This document shows, in pieces, positions 35,452 through 43,174 of a DNA stretch of 64,000 bases. The stretch spans positions 1,488,001 through 1,552,000 of the forward strand of contig NZ_JBHUOZ010000001.1 of the NCBI RefSeq assembly GCF_042686025.1, read 5' to 3'. Within the stretch, counting starts at the first letter, position 1; the number at the start of each line of letters is the position of its first letter. The DNA is from Terrimonas rubra (lineage in GTDB: Bacteria > Bacteroidota > Bacteroidia > Chitinophagales > Chitinophagaceae). The notes under the pieces were generated by a model. It saw nothing but the letters and a program-made list of their open reading frames with translations, did not search any database and was not told the DNA's origin. The position numbers and the translations under genes are program-made.

Positions 35452-36987
35452 ATGAGCAGAATAAAAAATCCACCACCCGCTAACATTGTCATCTTTGGTG
35501 GTAAGGGCGACCTGGCATGGCGTAAACTGATCCCTGCTTTTTATAACCTGTATATAGGCGGTTTTTTACCAAAGAACTTTGCCATCTATGGCGTACACTA
35601 TGAAAAACAGGACGAAAAATGGTACGAAAGTTATATGCTGGAAGGTATTAATACCTTTTCCCGCAGCGGTAAGGCCAAGCCAAAAGAGTGGAAGGCCTTT
35701 GCTCAAAACCTGTATTATTTTGAAGGTGATTTCACCGCTGATGATACATTCCGCCGTTTAGGTGAAACCCTGGATGCCAACGATAAAAAATGGCGTAACA
35801 GAGCTGTACGTTTGTTTTATTATTCTGTATCTCCTAAGTTCATTGACGATATTTCTATCGGGTTGTCCAAATACGACCTGGCTGCTAATGTAAGCCTGGA
35901 CAGGATTGTGGTAGAAAAGCCTTTTGGCAGTGATCTGCAAAGCGCCAAAGACCTGAACAAATTGTTGCTGGCTAAGTTTAAGGAAAAACAGATCTATCGT
36001 ATTGACCATTACCTGGGTAAGGAGACGGTACAAAACCTGATGGCTTTCCGTTTTGCCAACATCTTCTTTGAATCATTATGGAATCATAATTACATTGAAC
36101 ATGTACAGATAACCGTGGCCGAAAATATTGGTGTGGGTAGCCGGGGTAACTATTATGAAACGGCAGGAGCCCTGCGTGATATGATACAGAACCACCTGTT
36201 CCAGTTGCTATGTGTAACTGCCATGGAACCGCCGGTAACCACAGATGCCGAAGAGATCCGTAACAAAAAAGTAGATGTGCTGAAAGCGGTACGCCCTTTT
36301 AACAAAGACAATATACAAAGTAATGCTATCAGGGGACAATACGGGGAAGGTAAGGTAAACGGTAAAACCCAGCAGGCCTATCGTAAAGAGAAGAATGTAA
36401 ATCCTAAGTCGGACGTAGAAACCTACGCCGCTTTAAAATTATACATTGATAACTGGCGCTGGCAGGGAGTACCCTTTTATTTACGTACCGGTAAAAGTTT
36501 ACAAAAAGCTTCTTCGGTAATTGCCATACAGTTTAAACAAGTGCCTTTATGTGTGTTTAAACCGAATGCCATACCCGATCGCAGGCCCAATCAACTGATC
36601 ATTAGCATACAGCCCGAAATGGAAACCACCCTGGTGTTCCAGGCCAAAGAGCCGGGTGTGGAAATGAAGATCAAGCCGGTGGAGATGGACTTTACTTATC
36701 ATGATAACTATGATACAGCCGTTCCGGAAGCGTATGAAACCTTATTGCTGGATGTACTGGAAGGTGATGCGGCTTTATTTATGCGGGCTGACCAGGTAGA
36801 ACAGGCCTGGAAAGTAGTGATGCCGGTAATTGATAACTGGGCCGCTACAACAGAAAAATTCCCTAACTATAATGCAGGTAGCTGGGGACCCAAAGCCGCT
36901 GATGAGCTGATAAAAGCGGATGGCTTTGACTGGATATTATTACCCGAAGCAAAACAGCCTGCTATTAAAAAGAAAACAAAAAAATAG
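35452..36987 (+). CDS. zwf: Glucose-6-phosphate 1-dehydrogenase
   Basis: A 511-residue enzyme catalysing the first oxidative pentose phosphate step. The substrate motif RIDHYLGKE is at about 183-191 with the catalytic His shortly after in the fold. The nucleotide loop reads FGGKGDLAWRK (15-25) where most relatives have G-A-S/T-GDLA-RK, so a Lys replaces Ser/Thr; this may affect coenzyme preference. The C-terminus is very Lys-rich. It lies 48 bases after gnd and three before pgl. Confidence 0.95.
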   Translation: MSRIKNPPPANIVIFGGKGDLAWRKLIPAFYNLYIGGFLPKNFAIYGVHYEKQDEKWYESYMLEGINTFSRSGKAKPKEWKAFAQNLYYFEGDFTADDTFRRLGETLDANDKKWRNRAVRLFYYSVSPKFIDDISIGLSKYDLAANVSLDRIVVEKPFGSDLQSAKDLNKLLLAKFKEKQIYRIDHYLGKETVQNLMAFRFANIFFESLWNHNYIEHVQITVAENIGVGSRGNYYETAGALRDMIQNHLFQLLCVTAMEPPVTTDAEEIRNKKVDVLKAVRPFNKDNIQSNAIRGQYGEGKVNGKTQQAYRKEKNVNPKSDVETYAALKLYIDNWRWQGVPFYLRTGKSLQKASSVIAIQFKQVPLCVFKPNAIPDRRPNQLIISIQPEMETTLVFQAKEPGVEMKIKPVEMDFTYHDNYDTAVPEAYETLLLDVLEGDAALFMRADQVEQAWKVVMPVIDNWAATTEKFPNYNAGSWGPKAADELIKADGFDWILLPEAKQPAIKKKTKK

Positions 36988-36990
36988 ATC

Positions 36991-37704
36991 ATGATCACAA
37001 AAATGATATGGCCGGATGCCGGTAAATTAAGCGAAGCCGCAGCTCATTTCTTTGTACTGCATGCGCAGAAAGCTATTGAAAAGAACGGTCGCTTTGTAGT
37101 GGCATTGTCCGGTGGCAGTACCCCAAAAACCTTTTTGGAAATACTGGCCACACCGGCATTCAGCAAAAATGTGGACTGGAAAAAAGTTTTCTTCTTCTGG
37201 AGCGATGAACGTTTTGTTCCTTTAACCGATAAGGAAAGTAATTATAAAATGGCCTGGGATAGCCTGTTAAGCAAAGTACCGGTACCTAAGAAGAATATTT
37301 TTGCCACACCGGTAAAAGGAGCGGCTAAGGATTGTGCTAAACAATACGAAACCTCCCTGAAAGCTTTTTTCGGTGGTAAAACACCGGCTTTTGACTGGCT
37401 GATGCTGGGGATGGGAGATGACGGACATACCGCTTCTTTATTTCCCGGAACCGATATATTACAGGAAAACAAACGCCTGGTAAAGGAAGTATGGGTGGAG
37501 AGCAAGCAAACCTGGCGCATCAGCTTTACTTACCCGTTAATTAATAAGGCAAAACAAGTGGTACTATTAGTGGCAGGCAGTAATAAAGCGCCGGTTTTAA
37601 AAACGGTATTTGCCAAAAAGGCAAAAGCTGTTTACCCGGTGCAGGGGGTTAACCCTAAAACCAGTCCCTTATGGCTGGTAGATGAGGCAGCTGTTAATTT
37701 TTAG
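36991..37704 (+). CDS. pgl: 6-phosphogluconolactonase
   Basis: A 237-residue DevB/SOL-type lactonase hydrolysing 6-phosphogluconolactone, linking Zwf and Gnd. Motifs: 'VALSGGSTPKTFLEIL' at about 36-51, FFWSDERFVP near 70 and GMGDDGHTASLFPG near 139-152 with the catalytic His. The start is three bases after zwf. ATG 37003 is an alternative start four codons in. The operon ends in a terminator that overlaps the next gene. Confidence 0.94.
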   Translation: MITKMIWPDAGKLSEAAAHFFVLHAQKAIEKNGRFVVALSGGSTPKTFLEILATPAFSKNVDWKKVFFFWSDERFVPLTDKESNYKMAWDSLLSKVPVPKKNIFATPVKGAAKDCAKQYETSLKAFFGGKTPAFDWLMLGMGDDGHTASLFPGTDILQENKRLVKEVWVESKQTWRISFTYPLINKAKQVVLLVAGSNKAPVLKTVFAKKAKAVYPVQGVNPKTSPLWLVDEAAVNF

Positions 37705-37723
37705 TATAACCGTATATGGAATG

Positions 37724-37767
37724 AAAGCCTTTATTCATCTCACGTAAATGAATAAAGGCTTTTTAAT
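37724..37767 (+). terminator. Terminator of gnd-zwf-pgl overlapping the next start codon
   Basis: A perfect 15-bp stem (37724-37738 with 37748-37762) encloses a 9-base loop and is followed by TTTTAATT. The 3' arm begins exactly with ATGAATAAAGGC, the first codons of the following lipoprotein gene. Confidence 0.85.
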
Positions 37768-38464
37768 TGCGGTATGTTTATGTATAGGTAGTATAATGGG
37801 GTTGAGCTGTAAAAATCATTCAGCTGAGCCCCATATAACCGGCAATACTGTGCCCGGCACCCCGGTAATTTCCTATGAAGATTTTAAGAAAGCAATTAAC
37901 GTAAAAAGACTGGCCTATAAAAAGCTGTCTGCCGCCGGCTTTAACAAAAGGGTATTACAGGATAGTATTACTGATTTCTGGGTAAATAAAATAGGTACCG
38001 GTTTGTTTTCGTACTGGGAGGGCACCGGCTGGAACTATAATGGTACTACACAAATTCCCAAGCAGGGCAGTATCGCATGTGGCTACCTGGTAACTACCTT
38101 ACTGGCAGATATGCATGTTAAGCTGAACCGGGTAAAGCTGGCGCAATATGCTTCTTCACAAATGATGAAGGCATTAACACCAGGACAACCTATAAAAAAG
38201 TATGACCATCTTGGCTTTGATATGTTTGTTAAAAGCGTTAATCAATTAAAGAAAGGCATTTATATTATTGGCCTGGACATACATACGGGCTTTATTATTC
38301 ATGATGGTACGGCGGCTTATTTTCTACATTCCTACTATCATAAAAATATTGGTGTTATAAAAGAACCGGTAGCTACATCAAATGCCTTAAAACAATCTGT
38401 TACAAAATGGATGATATCTCTGACCGGTGATACGATATTTATTGAAAACTGGTTAAAGGAATAA
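37748..38464 (+). CDS. Lipoprotein with possible papain-like cysteine peptidase fold
   Basis: A 238-residue lipoprotein (lipobox MGLSC, Cys21). I do not recognise a named family. The segment 'GSIACGYLVTTLLADM' has a Cys111 at a helix start. Later IIGLDIHTGFIIHDG has His179 on a beta hairpin, followed by FLHSYYH. A Cys in a helix followed by a His on a strand is the NlpC/P60-amidase pattern, so a cell-wall or peptide hydrolase is possible (inference). The first five codons form the 3' arm of the preceding terminator. It converges with 38469 with four bases between stops. Confidence 0.6.
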   Translation: MNKGFLIAVCLCIGSIMGLSCKNHSAEPHITGNTVPGTPVISYEDFKKAINVKRLAYKKLSAAGFNKRVLQDSITDFWVNKIGTGLFSYWEGTGWNYNGTTQIPKQGSIACGYLVTTLLADMHVKLNRVKLAQYASSQMMKALTPGQPIKKYDHLGFDMFVKSVNQLKKGIYIIGLDIHTGFIIHDGTAAYFLHSYYHKNIGVIKEPVATSNALKQSVTKWMISLTGDTIFIENWLKE

Positions 38465-38468
38465 CCCA

Positions 38469-39164
38469 CTATTCCGTCTCACTGACCTGAGCCAGCAGAT
38501 CTGTTACCAGGTCCTTGGCCATTGCTTTGATGTTATTATCGCAGCTGGCTAAATACTCACGGGTAAAACCCTTTACATTCTGAAAATAGCGTGGCGCTTT
38601 CTCCCGGTTGATATTGGCAGTGGTTAAAGTACCCTGTTTGGTTTGTCCCGAAGGATAACTGATCGTATAGTTCACAGAAAAATTATTACCGGAGGGTTCA
38701 ATGGCTACTTTCTCCCCGCCAACATAGGCCAGTAGCAGGAAAACCATCCAGCCATCAATAACATATACAAAATTGGCCGGGTTTTCTTTTATGGTTAAGT
38801 TAACCGTGCCGCCATTTAATTTCTCTTTTAATTTGCGGCTGTTGGCCGCAGTAATAAAACTGCTGGTAAAATACTGTATGGGCATCATATTATTAATAAC
38901 CGAAGTATTTTCAGTACGCCATTTCCAGTAAAAAATGGCCGGTATTAATTTATTCTTTGTTTTGCGGGTTTGGGAGATTTCATTGGCGGGCAAAGTGTTC
39001 TCTACGGTAAAACTGATATAATCATTGTTCTTTACTTTTTCGGGAATGGTATTAGCATAATATTTTTTAATGCCTTTATCTACCCGTTTGGAAGTGGAAC
39101 AACTGGTAAATGTAAAACTAAAAACAGCGGCGGCGAATAGGGCAATAAAACAGTTTCTGGTCAT
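38469..39164 (-). CDS. Lipoprotein of unknown function
   Basis: A 231-residue predicted lipoprotein with lipobox TSC (Cys22) followed by STSKRVD, an outer-membrane-type sequence. A hydrophobic stretch at about 130-146 (VYVIDGWMVFLLLAYVGG) may be a buried strand or helix. No family is recognised. It is monocistronic and convergent with the gene at 37748. Confidence 0.65.
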   Translation of the reverse strand: MTRNCFIALFAAAVFSFTFTSCSTSKRVDKGIKKYYANTIPEKVKNNDYISFTVENTLPANEISQTRKTKNKLIPAIFYWKWRTENTSVINNMMPIQYFTSSFITAANSRKLKEKLNGGTVNLTIKENPANFVYVIDGWMVFLLLAYVGGEKVAIEPSGNNFSVNYTISYPSGQTKQGTLTTANINREKAPRYFQNVKGFTREYLASCDNNIKAMAKDLVTDLLAQVSETE

Positions 39165-39225
39165 ATTAAACAGGTGGTTGGTGAAACCATAAAAATAAAG
39201 GAAAATTATTTGTTACGGAACCTCG

Positions 39226-39279
39226 TTGTTGAACAGGGGTATAAAGATAACGGGCTGCCGGATGGAAGCGGCAACCCGT
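39226..39279. repeat. Repeat-like sequence with hairpin downstream of the mutase gene
   Basis: TTGTTGAACAGGGG resembles 6462-6475 and 26250-26265. It is followed by an interrupted inverted repeat, ACGGGCTGCCG with CGGCAACCCGT (39250-39279), which could also terminate the minus-strand mutase gene. Confidence 0.45.
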
Positions 39280-39351
39280 AACAAGGTGAAGGGTTATAGC
39301 GTACAGCCGGGTATACTGATGAATAGTAGTACTACAGCTGACAGCCCCTGC

Positions 39352-41310
39352 TTACATATTTCGCCTGTATTGTCCGCCTACTTCATACAATGCATGGGTT
39401 ATCTGACCCAATGAACAATATTTTACGGTTTCCATTAACTGCGTAAACAGGTTACCGTTTTGTACGGCTACCTTTTTTAAATCTTCCAGGGCCTGTTTGC
39501 TTTTTGTTTCGTTACGTTTATAAAAAGCATGCAGGTTATCTATCTGTTGTTCTTTTTCTTCTTTGGTGCTGCGGATCACTTCAGTGGGAATGATAGTAGG
39601 ACTGCCTTTTTTATTCAGGAAGGTATTCACCCCTACAATGGGGTATTCGCCGGTATGTTTCAGCATTTCATAATGCAGGCTTTCTTCCTGTATCTTATTA
39701 CGCTGGTACATTCTTTCCATGGCGCCCAATACACCGCCGCGTTCGTTAATACGGTCAAACTCGGTTAACACGGCTTCCTCTACCAGGTCGGTCAGTTCTT
39801 CCATGGCAAAACTGCCCTGCATAAAGTTCTCCGTTTTGGCCGCACCAAATTCGCGGTTAATGATCAGTTGTATGGCCATTGCCCGGCGTACGCTCTCTTC
39901 GGTTGGTGTGGTAATAGCCTCGTCGTAAGCATTGGTGTGTAAAGAATTACAGTTATCGTATATCGCATACAATGCCTGCAGGGTGGTGCGTATATCGTTA
40001 AAATCAATTTCCTGGGCGTGCAGGCTGCGGCCACTGGTTTGAATATGGTATTTTAATTTTTGCGACCTGTCATTGCCATTGTACTTATACTTCATGGCTT
40101 TGGCCCAGATGCGGCGGGCCACACGGCCGATCACACTGTACTCAGGGTCCATGCCATTGCTGAAGAAGAAAGAAAGGTTGGGAGCAAAATCATCTATATG
40201 CATACCCCTGTGTAAATAATACTCAACATAGGTAAAGCCGTTGGCCAGGGTAAGCGCCAGCTGGGTAATAGGATTGGCGCCCGCTTCGGCAATATGATAA
40301 CCGCTGATACTGACACTATAAAAGTTACGTACTTTCTGTTCAATAAAATACTCCTGTACATCGCCCATTAATTTCAGGGCAAACTCGGTGGAGAAGATAC
40401 AGGTATTCTGTGCCTGGTCCTCCTTTAAAATATCGGCCTGTACCGTACCTCTTACCTGGGCCAGCGCCGATGCTTTTATTTCGTTATATACATCGGCCGG
40501 TAATACTTCATCACCACTCAGGCCCAATAACGTCAATCCTAATCCGTTATTTCCTTCCGGTAACCTCTCCGGCGAGGAGGGGTTATAGTAAGCGGGTTTG
40601 GGTAAGTGGGCATATTTTTTTTCAAAAGCGGCTTTTACCAGGTCTTCTTTACCATTTGCCGTGATCCATTTTTCGCATTGCTGGTCAATGGCCGCATTCA
40701 TGAAAAAAGCCAGCAGCATGGGTGCCGGGCCGTTAATGGTCATGGATACCGATGTTTTTGGGTCGCAGAGGTCAAAGCCGCTGTATAACTTTTTGGCATC
40801 ATCAACCGTGGCAATGCTTACACCGCTGTTGCCGATCTTGCCATAAATATCCGGGCGATGATCCGGATCTTCGCCATATAAGGTTACGCTGTCAAAGGCG
40901 GTGGATAAACGTTTGGCCGGCTGTTCATTACTCACATAATGAAAACGTTTATTGGTGCGTTCAGGTCCGCCTTCGCCGGCAAACATCCGGGTGGGGTCTT
41001 CCCCTTGCCTTTTTAATTCAAACACGCCGGAGGTATAAGGAAATTCTCCGGGTACATTTTCCTGCAGCATCCATTGTAAAATATCGCCCCAGTCTTTATA
41101 ACGGGGTAATACCACTTTTTTTATTTTGGTACCACTCAGGGAGGTAGTGGTTAATTCCTGTTTAATTACTTTATCCCTTACCTGGTATTCAAAAACATCC
41201 TTATTATATTTCTCCTGCAAGTCCTTCCACTGTTCCAATAGCTTTTTTACAGCCGGCTCCAGCTTACCCTCCAATTCCTGTTGTTTATTTTTTAAAGTTT
41301 CTAATGACAT
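39352..41310 (-). CDS. Isobutyryl-CoA mutase, substrate-binding (mutase) part of a split IcmF
   Basis: A 652-residue TIM-barrel acyl-CoA mutase subunit that works with adenosylcobalamin. Its sequence follows the C-terminal part of fused IcmF: 'LPRYKDWGDILQWMLQENVP', 'GEGGPERTNKRFHYVS', RLSTAFDSVTLYGEDPD and KIGNSGVSIATVDDAKKLYS. The two residues known to separate acyl-CoA mutases read Phe110 (RMFAGEGG) and Gln301 (AQNTCIF). These are the isobutyryl-CoA mutase pair; methylmalonyl-CoA mutase has Tyr and Arg. The cobalamin and G-protein domains are in the upstream gene (41399), 88 bases away, not in this chain. It probably converts isobutyryl-CoA and butyryl-CoA (inference). Confidence 0.88.
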   Translation of the reverse strand: MSLETLKNKQQELEGKLEPAVKKLLEQWKDLQEKYNKDVFEYQVRDKVIKQELTTTSLSGTKIKKVVLPRYKDWGDILQWMLQENVPGEFPYTSGVFELKRQGEDPTRMFAGEGGPERTNKRFHYVSNEQPAKRLSTAFDSVTLYGEDPDHRPDIYGKIGNSGVSIATVDDAKKLYSGFDLCDPKTSVSMTINGPAPMLLAFFMNAAIDQQCEKWITANGKEDLVKAAFEKKYAHLPKPAYYNPSSPERLPEGNNGLGLTLLGLSGDEVLPADVYNEIKASALAQVRGTVQADILKEDQAQNTCIFSTEFALKLMGDVQEYFIEQKVRNFYSVSISGYHIAEAGANPITQLALTLANGFTYVEYYLHRGMHIDDFAPNLSFFFSNGMDPEYSVIGRVARRIWAKAMKYKYNGNDRSQKLKYHIQTSGRSLHAQEIDFNDIRTTLQALYAIYDNCNSLHTNAYDEAITTPTEESVRRAMAIQLIINREFGAAKTENFMQGSFAMEELTDLVEEAVLTEFDRINERGGVLGAMERMYQRNKIQEESLHYEMLKHTGEYPIVGVNTFLNKKGSPTIIPTEVIRSTKEEKEQQIDNLHAFYKRNETKSKQALEDLKKVAVQNGNLFTQLMETVKYCSLGQITHALYEVGGQYRRNM

Positions 41311-41398
41311 AAGTTTGATCTCCGCAAAACCCCTGTAAAAAAAGGTTTAATATTTTTGAACTGTATGTTGATGATTCAATGTGCCGGTGCGTGTAGCA

Positions 41399-42808
41399 TC
41401 AGCTTATCATATCGATGGTGCCCTGCAGCTGGTACAATTTTGTAGCAATGTCACTTTGTTCTGTTGCCCATTTGTTATAACCACGCACGGCATCGGTAAT
41501 TTCCGATAAATAGCGCACCCGCTTTGCCGGTATTACCAGGCTTTTGGTGGTTTCCTTATCGTTATGCTCGGCTATGGCCGCACCAAACTCAGTACCTGTT
41601 TTTTCTTTAATCACCTGTATCAACCGGGCAAACAGGCTATTCACCCCCGCATCATTAAACTGTGCGGCAATAGTGCCAATTACCGGTATATCCTCATTCT
41701 TTGCGGTAAATAACTGGTGATTGCGTTTATACTGTTTGCATACATCGTTATACGCATCCAGTGCACCGGCTTTATCAAACTTATTAATGCATACTACATC
41801 GGCATAGTCCAGCATATTAATTTTTTCCAGCTGCGATGCGGCACCATACTCCGGTGTCATTACATACATGCTCACGTCGCAATGATCCAGTATCGACGCA
41901 TCGCTTTGCCCCACACCTGCACTTTCCAATATCACCAGGTCATAACCTGCGTTCTTACAAATATTAATGGCTTCCTGTACATAACCGCTTAAAGCCGTGT
42001 TATCGTCACGGGTGGCCATACTGCGCATATAGGCACGGCTATGTGAGATGGCATTCATGCGTATCCGGTCGCCCAGCAGGGCACCCCCGGTTTTTTTCTT
42101 GGATGGATCTACGGAAATAACAGCAATGGTCTTATCCGTAAAGCTGTGCAGGTAACGCCTTACAAACTCATCGGTTACTGATGATTTACCGGCGCCGCCC
42201 GTGCCGGTAATACCCAGTACGGGTGCTGTACCGGTAACCGTAATATTATTTTTATCACCCAGTCCTAATTCGCTCAGGCTAATGGCCCGGGCCAGTTTTC
42301 TTACATCTTTGGCCTCGCCCAGCGGCAGTTCATTACCCCATTGCGCAGGGGCGCTCCAGTAAGTGTGTTTTGCAGCTTTATCCGGCGTGGTAAACGCCGG
42401 TGGCGTACAGGCATCAATCACATCCTGTATCATGCCTTCCAGGCCCATTTTACGGCCGTCATCGGGACTATAGATCTTGGTAATGCCATAATGGTGCAGT
42501 TCGTCAATTTCCTGTGGCAGGATGGTTCCGCCGCCGCCCCCAAATATTTTTATATGCCCGCAGCCGTTCTGGGTCAGCAGGTCCCTCATGTACTTAAAAA
42601 ACTCCACATGCCCGCCCTGGTAGCTGGTAATGGCAATGCCGTGTGCGTCCTCCTCAATAGCGCATTCCACAATTTCGTGCACGCTGCGGTTATGGCCCAG
42701 GTGAATGATCTCGGCCCCCTTGCTCTGCATAATGCGGCGCATAATATTAATAGCGGCATCATGCCCGTCAAACAGGGAAGCGGCAGTAACAATCCTTACT
42801 TTATACAT
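41399..42808 (-). CDS. Cobalamin-binding and MeaB-like GTPase part of a split IcmF
   Basis: A 469-residue protein. Residues 1-135 are a B12-binding domain: 'TAASLFDGHDAAINIMRR' carries the DxH for the cobalt ligand, with 'ITSYQGGHVEFF' and FGGGGGTI nucleotide-tail motifs. Residues about 185-430 are a MeaB/ArgK-type G domain with P-loop GITGTGGAGKSS and base motif NKFDKAG. The tail 'VRGYNKWATEQSDIATKLYQLQGTIDMI' matches the linker that joins G domain and mutase in fused IcmF, and the chain stops there. The mutase domain is the next gene. The GTPase should load and protect the cofactor. Confidence 0.88.
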   Translation of the reverse strand: MYKVRIVTAASLFDGHDAAINIMRRIMQSKGAEIIHLGHNRSVHEIVECAIEEDAHGIAITSYQGGHVEFFKYMRDLLTQNGCGHIKIFGGGGGTILPQEIDELHHYGITKIYSPDDGRKMGLEGMIQDVIDACTPPAFTTPDKAAKHTYWSAPAQWGNELPLGEAKDVRKLARAISLSELGLGDKNNITVTGTAPVLGITGTGGAGKSSVTDEFVRRYLHSFTDKTIAVISVDPSKKKTGGALLGDRIRMNAISHSRAYMRSMATRDDNTALSGYVQEAINICKNAGYDLVILESAGVGQSDASILDHCDVSMYVMTPEYGAASQLEKINMLDYADVVCINKFDKAGALDAYNDVCKQYKRNHQLFTAKNEDIPVIGTIAAQFNDAGVNSLFARLIQVIKEKTGTEFGAAIAEHNDKETTKSLVIPAKRVRYLSEITDAVRGYNKWATEQSDIATKLYQLQGTIDMIS

Positions 42809-42922
42809 GTACTAAACAATCTGGTTAAGCTACAAATTTAGTCAAAAAACTAATGAGTGTTAGTGTTGTTTGCCGGTAATGTTTTTTATGGCCCCGGCTG
42901 CAGTAACAACGGGCATCGTTCC

Positions 42923-42941
42923 TTGCGTCGCACACTTGTGC
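42923..42941. repeat. Dispersed GCGTCGCA repeat, long form, copy 5
   Basis: TTGCGTCGCACACTTGTGC, identical over 19 bases to 5647-5665, preceded by GGCATCGTTCC. Confidence 0.75.
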
Positions 42942-43162
42942 TGCAGTGCATGCATCGGCTGTTAAAATACTTTTTAAAGAACAAATAGTTTAATCCAGAG
43001 CTGGGAAAAATATTGGGGGAGGCTGGTCATGGTTCTGGTATCACAAACCAAAGCAAAATACCGGACCGGTGATATTGGTGATGTTTGTAAACAAAATACA
43101 AGGCTACTTTTTAAACATAAAACAGTTTAACCCGTAGCGGGAAAAGGTTGCGGGAGGCTACT

Positions 43163-43170
43163 TATATTTG
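43163..43170 (+). promoter_or_regulatory. -7 box (TATATTTG) of the kinase-RapZ gene
   Basis: TATATTTG lies four bases before ATG 43175, so a leaderless message is predicted (inference). Confidence 0.6.
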
Positions 43171-43174
43171 CAAC

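Larger units (their letters stand above)
42809..43174. other. Intergenic region with duplicated leader upstream of the kinase-RapZ gene
   Basis: The 366-base gap contains a GCGTCGCA repeat (42923-42941) and an imperfect ~56-base direct repeat: 42968-43024 and 43105-43159. Both copies share TACTTTTTAAA, AGTTTAA-CC and GGGAAAA followed by GGGAGGCT. The second copy abuts the -7 box. No gene is seen. Confidence 0.75.

Noticed and set aside
40752..41147. 131-codon plus-strand frame within the mutase gene
   Set aside because: Out-of-frame shadow, Arg/Cys-rich, no support.
42341..42841. 166-codon open frame antisense to the B12/GTPase gene
   Set aside because: The sense gene has complete motifs; the antisense product has no recognisable domain.
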